The notes beneath the pieces were generated by a model. That model was not told the origin of the DNA and did not search any database. It worked only from the letters and a program-made list of their open reading frames with translations. The position numbers and the translations under genes were made by a program. Below, one piece after another: positions 31,650 through 39,718 of a stretch of DNA of 64,000 bases (within the stretch, counting starts at the first letter, position 1; each line of letters starts with the position of its first letter). This DNA comes from Candidatus Syntrophosphaera thermopropionivorans (lineage in GTDB: Bacteria; Cloacimonadota; Cloacimonadia; Cloacimonadales; Cloacimonadaceae): the NCBI RefSeq assembly GCF_004353895.1, contig NZ_SMOG01000004.1, positions 1 to 64,000 of the forward strand. Reading direction: 5' to 3'.

Positions 31650-34460
31650 ATGAAAAAAGGATGGCTGATTATCTTAGCCTTGATGCTTGTCACGGCAATG
31701 TTCGCAAACGGTTCAAATCGTTATGAGATAATTGCCTGGCAAGAAACATTTGAGAACGGTGCCGAAGGGTGGACCCATTATGATGGGAATCTTCCCCCTA
31801 ATAACTGGCACATTTATAATTATGGTGGAACCCAGGGAACCGTATGGTGGATGGGAGATCCCGCTCTTGCACAGGGAACAAATATTGGTGGATATTATAA
31901 CCATCAGTATCTGGTTCTGGATACACCTGCTCGTACTATAACAGCAGCTAATTCAGTGCTTACATTCAAAATGGCAGTTGCTCTTGAAGAAGTAGGTGGT
32001 ACAGGAGAATACAATGGATGGGATTCCTTCAATGTTCGTATATCCACGGATAATGGAGCAACCTGGACAGTTCTTACTCCTACTAGTCCACCTTATGATT
32101 TCACTTCATCTTATGCTTTCGGTTTTGAGCATGGTGAAGGTCCAAACATTCCTGGTTGGGGTGGAATTCATCCTGCGTGGACTAATGCAACTTTTAACCT
32201 TTCCAGCTATGTGGGACAGAGTGTAAAGATTCGTTTTGCCTTTGCTTCTGATCCTGCTTATTGCACTTCTGATGATCCCACTTTATTTGGGGTTATGGTA
32301 GATGATATTTCCTTTGGCGGATATACCAATAATGGTGTTGATGATGGTCAGATGACCTGGGCAAGTTTAGTTCCTGTTGCCGGAGACCTCTGGTCTTTAG
32401 CAACCGATCCTACTGCACCATCTCCACCTAATGTAATGAGATGTCAGAATGAGAATGGAACTTATAACCCTAATATGATGAATTATTTAGTGAGCCCTCC
32501 AATCCAGCTACCTAATGAAGGTGATATTAGAGTAGATTTTATGATTCAAGGTAACTTTAGTGATCCTGATGCATTTCCTAACTGTGACTATTGGGGCTGG
32601 GAAATCTCTCCTAATAACGGTTTAACTTGGTATTATATGAGTAACCCTTATGGAGATCCTAATTTAAGCAATTATGTTTATTCTGATGCTCCACCTACTT
32701 GGGCATCAATGGTTGCATCCTATGCTGGTGTTGATGGTTATATTAGTGACTATGCGGGTCATACCATCAGATTAAGATGGTATTTTAAATCTGATGCTGA
32801 TACACCTATTGGAACAGGTATTATGATTGATGATGTAACCATTTATAACGATGTGTTTATTGCTCCTCCGGAAAACCTGGAAGCTGTAGTGAGCGGTCGC
32901 GATGTGATGCTTAGCTGGGCAGCTCCTGGCACTGGTGGTGGTGGAGGACAAGAAGGCTGGCTACATTATGACGGAGAGAATGCTGATGCTATTGGAACAG
33001 GTTCCGCAGCAGATTTCGCCGTAGCAGCAAAATGGGATCCCATTGGTGAGCATAGTATCTATGACTATGTGGGAATGAATATCACTAAAGTACGTTTCTT
33101 CCCATATGAAGCTAACTGCACCTATACCATTAGAATTTGGACTGGTGCTACGGGAACTCTTGTTTATGAACAAGCTGTTCCTACACCCACTATTAATGCT
33201 TGGAATGAAGTTTTATTGACCACTCCTTTCACTATTCCTGCTCAAACTGTGATTATGGTAGGATACCGCTGCAATACTCAAGCGGGATATCCTGCGGGTT
33301 GTGATGCAGGTCCTCAAGTGGAGGGATATGGTAATATGATGTACTGGCAAAATAGCTGGACTACCTTAACCAATGTAAATTCCAGCCTTACTTATAACTG
33401 GAACATTAGGATTTATGTTGCCAATGCCAAAGGCGAGGAATATGAGCTTTCTTATGCCCCCCTTAAACAGGAAGTTCAACCTGTATCTAATGCTCAATTT
33501 AAAGCCAAAGGTATTAAGGCAAAACGTAATGTAGATGGCTACAGAATTTATCGTGATAATGTCCAAATTGATCAGGTAGGTGCTGATGTTCTTACCTACA
33601 CTGATAGCAATGTTCCTGGCGGAATTCATAGCTATTATGTAACTTCTATGTATGGCACCTACGAATCCGGAGCATCAAATGTAGTTACCGTGTTTGTTAT
33701 GCCTGAATCTATGGTAGAATTATCCCATGATGATGGCACAGCAGAGCAGGGCTTCAATGTTGGTGCTAATAAACAAATGGCAGTAAAATTTAGCTTTAAT
33801 CGTAGCCTGACGGTCAAATATGCTAAGATTTATATCCAGAATGTCGGCAATGCTGGTCTAATTGTCCGTGTTTTTGATAATGACGGACCTGATGGTATGC
33901 CCGGATCACAGCTTGCTCAATATCAATATCCTGTAGCTTCATTAGTCCAAGGTTGGAATTATATTGAGTTACCGCCCAATATAGAGATAACAGATGGTCA
34001 ATTCTACATTGGTATCCTGGATGTTGCTAATGGTTCAGCTATAGGACTGGATACATCCACTTCTGGTAATAGTTTTAAGAAAATGGGGACAACTACAAAT
34101 TGGGAACCAATCACAGAAGGGGAACTAATGATTAGAGCTATCGTGTGGTATGATACACCTAATGATGACAATGTGATTCCTGTATACACACTGTCTGCAA
34201 CCAATTATCCGAACCCCTTCAATCCGGAAACTACTATCAGTTTTAGTGTGCCAACCTCAGGTTATACCACTCTTAAAATCTATAACCTGAAAGGTGAAGT
34301 AGTGCGCACCCTGGTTAACGATGTTCGTGAAGCTGGTAAATACAATGTTGTCTGGAATGGAACTGATGACGGAGGTAGAACTGTTTCCAGTGGTATCTAT
34401 CTCTATCGTTTAGAAAATAATGGTAAAAAACTTACTGGTAAGATGTTACTTGCCAAATAA
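31650..34460 (+). CDS. Secreted multidomain adhesin-like protein with type IX sorting domain
   Basis: A 936-residue exported protein with a clear signal peptide (MKKGWLIILALMLVTAMFANG). Two cleaved-adhesin/MAM-like beta domains follow (~28-225 and ~235-410, each ending MIDDV/MVDDI). A fibronectin III domain opens at ~413 (PPENLEAVVSGRDVMLSW), is interrupted after a GGGGG linker by a ~190-residue beta domain, and resumes at ~640 (DGYRIYRDNVQID). A further beta domain covers ~705-850. The C-terminal Por sorting domain starts at NYPNPFNP (~855) and ends GKMLLAK. No catalytic motif is visible, so surface binding is the likely role. GAGGAGG precedes the ATG. Confidence 0.86.
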   Translation: MKKGWLIILALMLVTAMFANGSNRYEIIAWQETFENGAEGWTHYDGNLPPNNWHIYNYGGTQGTVWWMGDPALAQGTNIGGYYNHQYLVLDTPARTITAANSVLTFKMAVALEEVGGTGEYNGWDSFNVRISTDNGATWTVLTPTSPPYDFTSSYAFGFEHGEGPNIPGWGGIHPAWTNATFNLSSYVGQSVKIRFAFASDPAYCTSDDPTLFGVMVDDISFGGYTNNGVDDGQMTWASLVPVAGDLWSLATDPTAPSPPNVMRCQNENGTYNPNMMNYLVSPPIQLPNEGDIRVDFMIQGNFSDPDAFPNCDYWGWEISPNNGLTWYYMSNPYGDPNLSNYVYSDAPPTWASMVASYAGVDGYISDYAGHTIRLRWYFKSDADTPIGTGIMIDDVTIYNDVFIAPPENLEAVVSGRDVMLSWAAPGTGGGGGQEGWLHYDGENADAIGTGSAADFAVAAKWDPIGEHSIYDYVGMNITKVRFFPYEANCTYTIRIWTGATGTLVYEQAVPTPTINAWNEVLLTTPFTIPAQTVIMVGYRCNTQAGYPAGCDAGPQVEGYGNMMYWQNSWTTLTNVNSSLTYNWNIRIYVANAKGEEYELSYAPLKQEVQPVSNAQFKAKGIKAKRNVDGYRIYRDNVQIDQVGADVLTYTDSNVPGGIHSYYVTSMYGTYESGASNVVTVFVMPESMVELSHDDGTAEQGFNVGANKQMAVKFSFNRSLTVKYAKIYIQNVGNAGLIVRVFDNDGPDGMPGSQLAQYQYPVASLVQGWNYIELPPNIEITDGQFYIGILDVANGSAIGLDTSTSGNSFKKMGTTTNWEPITEGELMIRAIVWYDTPNDDNVIPVYTLSATNYPNPFNPETTISFSVPTSGYTTLKIYNLKGEVVRTLVNDVREAGKYNVVWNGTDDGGRTVSSGIYLYRLENNGKKLTGKMLLAK

Positions 34461-34489
34461 TACTCTTAAGATTATCTAACCTCTGAAAG

Positions 34490-34519
34490 AAAAGGAGTGA
34501 CTTGTGTGTCACTCCTTTT
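34490..34519 (+). terminator. Terminator after the secreted protein gene
   Basis: A perfect 12-bp stem, AAAAGGAGTGAC (34490-34501) with GTCACTCCTTTT (34508-34519), with a 6-nt loop, 30 bp after the stop. It is followed by CTGTTTTAT, a short T-run. Confidence 0.88.
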
Positions 34520-34594
34520 CTGTTTTATAGACTGCCCATTTCATAATAAGATTATTGACATCTTTATCAAGCCAGAAATAAGTAAATTTAATGA

Positions 34595-36937
34595 ATGAAT
34601 AAATGGGAAGAAATGCAGAAAAAAATCCTCTTAATGGTGCTAATTATTTTTCTTTGTGGTATATTGTATTGTGCCACAATTAGTGGATTTGTGAGCAGAG
34701 CCGATAGTGGTGAACCCATTCAATATGTTAATGTGTATATTGCCGATACGAAGATAGGATGTCAGACCAATAAAAAAGGATATTATGTCTTAAATTTACA
34801 GCAGACCGGAGATTTTATCCTTACTTTCTCTTTAGTTTCATATAAAAAAGAAACTGTGCCCATCACTATAAAAAATCTAAATGATCACCTCATAATAAAT
34901 ATGCAGTTAGTTAAGAGTTCGGTGGAATTGAGTCCAGTAATAGTAAAGGGAACAAAGGATGAAAGTGATGGACCCATTATTCAACCCAGCACTCTTCATC
35001 AAACGCGACAGGATATCCAGATGGTTGTAGCTCCTATGGAAGCAGATGTCTTTAGAGCAGTTCTGGCTGTTCCTGGAGTGGTCCCTATCTCAGATTTTTT
35101 TGCTGGACTTTATGTTCGTGGCGGTTCTCCAGATCAGAATCTTATTCTTTTAGATAATACTGAAGTATATAATCCTAATCATTTTGGAGGAATATTTAGC
35201 ACTTTCAACACCGATGCAGTTGAAAGCATTGAATTGATTAAAGGAGGTTATCCAGCAAAGTATGGGGGAAGGATGTCCTCAGTCCTGGATGTGACTGAAA
35301 GAGATGGTAATAGAAAATTTTATGAAGGAGTGGGGAGACTTAGTCTCATTTCTGCTTCAGCTACCGCTGAAGGACCCTGGATAATAGATTCGCAAAGTGT
35401 TTCTTTTATGGCATCATTTCGTCGTACCTATCTGGAAATGTTAAAAATGATTATCTCTGACTTACCTGATTACTATTTTTACGATGGTCATATTAAAATT
35501 AACTGGGATATTGATACTAACAATAAACTAAGTGTTAGTGGCTACTACGGCAAAGATATGTTATCCTATGATATTACTCCTATTATGGACTTAGACTGGG
35601 GGAATAGCATTTTATCAGCTCAATGGATGCATCTATTTTCACCACAGCTTTTCTCCCAATTTATCATTTCGGGAAGTCAGTATAATAATTCTATTGATGA
35701 AGTCTCAGCGGAAGGAATGAACATCTTCCAGAGTAAAAATTATATTCGTGATTTAACGGCAAAAGGAACTCTGAACTGGAAACCCAGTAATCATCACGAT
35801 ATTGAGACCGGCATAGAGCTAAAATTTAATGATACCGATTTAAAGATGGGGACTACTTATCAAATTGCCCAAAATGCATTACCGCAAGCAGCTATAACTT
35901 CATTAACCAGTTCTGCTTTTACTCAAGATACTTGGGTAATAAATGAATTGTGGACCTTGCAGCCAGGTTTGAGAGTAAACTGGTATAAAACCTTGAAAGA
36001 AGAACCAGCTCCTGTTCCTGCTGCTTCCTATTTTAATCTTGAACCAAGAATTTCTCTTAAGCGCAATCTGGATGTAGGTGAAAGTATATATCTTAATTTT
36101 GGCGTGTATCATCAATATTTATCGCTTCTCGGTTTGTATATCAATTCTCCTTATGATGTTTGGTTACCGATAGATGGAAGTGTTAAACCCGGAGTTTCTC
36201 ATCATTATATTTTAGGGTATAATAGAGCGTTAAGCAGACATTTCCAGTGGGATGTGGAACTCTATTATAAGACCTATAATCATCTCAAGGAGTTTAATAC
36301 CAATACATTTTTCAATTGGAATAGTGAAACAGGCACCCTTTCAGATGCGGTTAATACAGGTAAGGGCTATTCTTACGGTGCAGAATTGATGCTGCGAAAT
36401 GACTGGAAAGGCTTAAAAGGTTATTTAGGTTATTCTTATAGTGAGACTAAACGTAAGATTGATAATGTTAATATAGACCCTTATACAGGTGAACCACAAT
36501 ATTTTTATCCTCGATATGATAGAACTCACACCGTTTCTTTAGTAGAAAACTATAATATCAGTCAAAACACAGGTTGGCAAATAGGTAACGCTGATATGAT
36601 AGTAGGTATGAATTTTTCCTACAATTCAGGACAGCCTTCTGAAATTCCAGAACGCATCTTTTTTGATGGTGAAAATTTCCAGCTTATATACAGTTATCAG
36701 GATAGAGTTCGGCTTCCCGAGTATTTAAGGTTAGATTTGAGTGTGCATTTACAATGGAACACTTTCTGGGGTTCTATTGAACCTTATCTGGAAATCATCA
36801 ATGTATTCAACCATAAAAATGTAAGTTTTCGTTTCTATGATGTACAGATGAATGAAGATGGCACTTTGAAGTTGGTCACAAGAGATGGAACCCAATTTCC
36901 CTTTTTGCCCTTTATTGGAGTTAATGTAAGATGGTAA
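34595..36937 (+). CDS. TonB-dependent receptor with carboxypeptidase-like N-terminal domain
   Basis: A 780-residue outer-membrane receptor. The signal sequence lies at about residues 8-28. A CarboxypepD_reg-like domain (~30-115, SRADSGEPIQYVNVYIAD) is followed by the plug (~130-250, YVRGGSPDQNLILLDN and IELIKGGYPAKYGGRMSS), then the barrel. ATG 34613 is an alternative start that gives a tidier signal peptide. The 7-bp overlap with a DUF4249-like lipoprotein gene is a standard Bacteroidota pairing. It resembles SusC-like systems but is shorter than SusC (usually about 1,000 residues). The ligand is unknown. Confidence 0.87.
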   Translation: MNKWEEMQKKILLMVLIIFLCGILYCATISGFVSRADSGEPIQYVNVYIADTKIGCQTNKKGYYVLNLQQTGDFILTFSLVSYKKETVPITIKNLNDHLIINMQLVKSSVELSPVIVKGTKDESDGPIIQPSTLHQTRQDIQMVVAPMEADVFRAVLAVPGVVPISDFFAGLYVRGGSPDQNLILLDNTEVYNPNHFGGIFSTFNTDAVESIELIKGGYPAKYGGRMSSVLDVTERDGNRKFYEGVGRLSLISASATAEGPWIIDSQSVSFMASFRRTYLEMLKMIISDLPDYYFYDGHIKINWDIDTNNKLSVSGYYGKDMLSYDITPIMDLDWGNSILSAQWMHLFSPQLFSQFIISGSQYNNSIDEVSAEGMNIFQSKNYIRDLTAKGTLNWKPSNHHDIETGIELKFNDTDLKMGTTYQIAQNALPQAAITSLTSSAFTQDTWVINELWTLQPGLRVNWYKTLKEEPAPVPAASYFNLEPRISLKRNLDVGESIYLNFGVYHQYLSLLGLYINSPYDVWLPIDGSVKPGVSHHYILGYNRALSRHFQWDVELYYKTYNHLKEFNTNTFFNWNSETGTLSDAVNTGKGYSYGAELMLRNDWKGLKGYLGYSYSETKRKIDNVNIDPYTGEPQYFYPRYDRTHTVSLVENYNISQNTGWQIGNADMIVGMNFSYNSGQPSEIPERIFFDGENFQLIYSYQDRVRLPEYLRLDLSVHLQWNTFWGSIEPYLEIINVFNHKNVSFRFYDVQMNEDGTLKLVTRDGTQFPFLPFIGVNVRW

Positions 36938-37881
36938 AACAAGTGATAAAGATAGTGATGCTCTCAGTTATACTACTGAGTTGCCTTTTTATTGTTTCCT
37001 GTGATAATACATCTGGACCAAGATTTAAGGGGGAAGTCTTCACTGTAGCAGGAGTATTAATGGCAGATAAACCAATCTCTCTTTCCTATCCTATCTATAT
37101 AACCAGAAGTAGCTCCATTGAAGAATTTGACCCACTGGAACTTTTTGTCTGGGATGCAGAAGTTCTTATAAAAGATTTGGATACGGGAGAAACTTTTTCT
37201 TTAACCCCTTCTTTGCACGAATTTAAGATAAAATATATAGATTTGGCAGAACATATTATTCAACCTGAACATCATTATCGGTTGGAAGTGCAAATTCCGG
37301 GAATGGATTCTTTAATCTGGGCTGAAACCACTGTCCCTCAAAGAGTAGAATTAAAACCTGATCCTTATGGAACAAATCCTCCCGGTACAGGTTATTCATT
37401 TGATCCTGAAACCACCAATTTCATTCCCTTTAATCAAATTGATACCAACTATCCTCTGGTAATAAGCACCGGAAATACACTGGGAATATTTAATCTATGG
37501 ATTGAAACCTATTGTATGGAGGAATTTAGTACTAATCTGGAATATACTAATCAGCTTTTACAAGAAATGCATCCCTCCGCCAATATTGAAGAGCTTTATA
37601 ATCAAGGAAGTTTGGGTATCAGGCGCTTAGAACTGGCTAATCGTTTCCAATCTGCTCCGTTGGAAGGTCTTCCAGGTTATTATGTGGTTTTAAAAAATTA
37701 CTCTACTGCTTTTATCTTCTATGGAAAGTATCGCGTAAGAGTGTGGGTAATTGATGATAATTACTATAGATTTCATTATATGATGGATGGTTATCTACAT
37801 GGTGGTGTTCATAATGCCCTGGGTTATTTTGGTTCTGCCAGCGGCGGAGAACTCTATGCTCGTATTATTAAATCTAATTAA
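36931..37881 (+). CDS. DUF4249-like outer-membrane lipoprotein
   Basis: A 316-residue lipoprotein. The signal sequence ends in a lipobox (LFIVSC, Cys about residue 27), so the mature protein would be lipid-anchored. The body is a beta-rich domain (VWDAEVLIKDLDTGETF, HYRLEVQIPGM) like DUF4249 proteins that follow TonB-dependent receptors in Bacteroidota. It overlaps the receptor gene by 7 bp and is almost certainly its partner, probably a lid or capture lipoprotein at the cell surface. The family has no proven biochemical function. No terminator hairpin was seen directly after it. Confidence 0.78.
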   Translation: MVKQVIKIVMLSVILLSCLFIVSCDNTSGPRFKGEVFTVAGVLMADKPISLSYPIYITRSSSIEEFDPLELFVWDAEVLIKDLDTGETFSLTPSLHEFKIKYIDLAEHIIQPEHHYRLEVQIPGMDSLIWAETTVPQRVELKPDPYGTNPPGTGYSFDPETTNFIPFNQIDTNYPLVISTGNTLGIFNLWIETYCMEEFSTNLEYTNQLLQEMHPSANIEELYNQGSLGIRRLELANRFQSAPLEGLPGYYVVLKNYSTAFIFYGKYRVRVWVIDDNYYRFHYMMDGYLHGGVHNALGYFGSASGGELYARIIKSN

Positions 37882-38577
37882 TCTCTCAGTTTCATTTCCT
37901 ATTTCAGCATAATCCTTATCATTATTTATATTTATTTATAACTATTTTTTGAACGATAAATTTGTAGCATAAACCCTGTATTCTCTTTATTTATAGCGAT
38001 TTACCTCTATTAGCTGTCCCTAAACTCCTAATTGCCTCTCTCTTAACACTTTATAAGCTCAAGAGCTAAGGGAGAGGTAGGATAGAAGAAAGAGAAAATC
38101 AGACATAAAAAGTGAGAGAATATAAATTGTCCTAAATAATTTGTAACCGATTGAGTAACAATAAGAAAGTCATATAACAATATAAATTCTTATCGCTAAA
38201 ATTATAAAGTGATTTGTTTACTGTTTTATCTATAAAATATTAGTCACACATATAGACTTAAAAAAGCTCTTAAACATTTCTTAAATAAAAGTATCGTTTC
38301 TTTATGGGTGGAACAAGATCCTCCTTGTTACAATCTCTCATAGAGTTTTTTTAAAAGGTGAATTTTATCCGTCCTCGTCTATGAAGCTCCAACGAAGCTT
38401 TCTTATTTTGGCTAATTTTAAGCATTGAAAGAACTCGTTTATGATGCTTCTTATTACTTTTAACTCTTATAGAAAAAAGTAAACAAGGCTATCCGCTTTG
38501 CGCTATGAAGACATCTTGAACCCAATTTTTTATTAGGCTAATCTAATAAACTTTCCTTTGATAGAGGAGGGTCAATA
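37882..38577. other. Convergent intergenic region with hairpins
   Basis: A 696-bp gap between converging operons, far longer than the other convergent gaps in this window (2-70 bp). The first 400 bp is AT-rich and featureless. From 38306 onwards several hairpins occur: the ATCCTC-loop hairpin, AAGCT/AGCTT (38384-38400) and AAGCAT/ATGCTT (about 38423-38452). CTATGAAG recurs at 38380 and 38503. No convincing gene is present. Confidence 0.5.
38308..38330. repeat. ATCCTC-loop hairpin, distant copy
   Basis: GGTGG (38308 region) precedes the stem AACAAG (38312-38317) and CTTGTT (38324-38329), with loop ATCCTC (38318-38323). Loop and 5' context match the hairpins at 6055-6251 while the stem sequence is unrelated. 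Confidence 0.55.
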
Positions 38578-39708
38578 TTATGCTTCTATGACTTCAACAT
38601 TAGCACGAGGGATAATCATTCTTGTGCCATCTTCAAACTCAGCTTCCAAGACTCTGACCAGAGTTTCTGATTCTACTTTAGTAAGTTCTTCAGGTAATGC
38701 CACCACTTTAGCAATTTTGCCAAAATTAGGTTGACGAATGATTCTTATAATAGTCCCAATTTCCAGCACAGGAGGTTTTGGTTCTTGAGGAACTAATTCT
38801 TCTTCAGAAAATTGAAGAGGAATGATTATTTCGGGACGAATAACTCCAGCTCTGATTTGAGTTCTGCCATGAATAGAAGTTTTATGTCCATTAAATTTCT
38901 TCAATAAACCAAAGGTCTTTTTTGCCATTGCAATCTTACCAAAACCTTCAGTGCATACGATAGTGATGCCAATGTTTTCGTGTCCTGTAATAGCCACTCC
39001 CAGATCGTATCCGAGAAGTTTTTTTAGGTCTTGGTCATCAATGCCACCAGTTATAATAGCTTTAACGCCATGTTTTTTGGCAGCATCAATAACATCATAA
39101 GAAACGAATTGTCCTGTCACGATTATTTTATCTTTGCAGGCATCAGTAATTTGCGCTGGAGTTATTTCAGATTCAGGACTTTCTGCAATGACCATAAGTT
39201 CACCTACGGTTTCGCCTCCTACGCCAAAAATTCCCTGTGCATAGGCACTTTTATTTTGAATTATCACACCTTCTTCAGGTATGATTTCTGTAACCATTCC
39301 ATCAATAAAAGCTTTCACTTGAACGGGTATCTTGGGTTCACGTAATAGGATTTGACCTGTAATGGTAGAGATACTTTCCACTTCACCATTAATAGGAGAA
39401 CGCACTTCATTTTTCATTATACCCAGACCAAATAAGCCTTTTGTTTCCGCTAAAACTGTATTAGTAGTGATTTTATCACCTGGTTTTACTTTTATAAAAT
39501 TGGGAAGCTGTGCTGGAGCTACACCAAGTTTATTAGCTAAATTAAAAGGAACCACTTTACCAGGTAAGAGGGTTTCAGCGACAACAGTTTCAGCTTGGAC
39601 GAAGTCACCTTTTTTAACCAGGACCTGACCTTTAAGTGGTAGAACTCTTTCTTTTTTCAGGACTATATTTTCAGTTACCATTAAACCAGCAGAATATGCT
39701 TGTGCCAT
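38578..39708 (-). CDS. Uncharacterised barrel-sandwich protein paired with GlmL-like ATPase
   Basis: A 376-residue cytoplasmic protein that I cannot assign. The N-terminal half has two lipoyl/RnfC-like barrel-sandwich patterns (VLVKKGDFVQAETVVAE near 27-43 and IKVKPGDKITTNTVLAE near 72-88), then PINGEVESISTITGQ. The middle (~190-270) looks like an alpha/beta nucleotide-type fold (IIVTGQFVSYDVIDAA, KAIITGGI). The C-terminus has a KOW-like beta domain (FGKIAKVVALPEELTKVESET). No Lys for lipoylation in an obvious hairpin and no Cys cluster is seen. AGGAGG lies before the ATG, 10 bp after the GlmL-like gene, so the two are probably functional partners. Confidence 0.7.
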   Translation of the reverse strand: MAQAYSAGLMVTENIVLKKERVLPLKGQVLVKKGDFVQAETVVAETLLPGKVVPFNLANKLGVAPAQLPNFIKVKPGDKITTNTVLAETKGLFGLGIMKNEVRSPINGEVESISTITGQILLREPKIPVQVKAFIDGMVTEIIPEEGVIIQNKSAYAQGIFGVGGETVGELMVIAESPESEITPAQITDACKDKIIVTGQFVSYDVIDAAKKHGVKAIITGGIDDQDLKKLLGYDLGVAITGHENIGITIVCTEGFGKIAMAKKTFGLLKKFNGHKTSIHGRTQIRAGVIRPEIIIPLQFSEEELVPQEPKPPVLEIGTIIRIIRQPNFGKIAKVVALPEELTKVESETLVRVLEAEFEDGTRMIIPRANVEVIEA

Positions 39709-39718
39709 TTTCTTCCTC

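Noticed and set aside
35269-35290. GGAAGGATGTCCTCA-like segment as another RTCCTC hairpin
   Set aside because: It lies in conserved coding sequence of the TonB receptor plug (GGRMSSVLD), and the stem does not pair fully.
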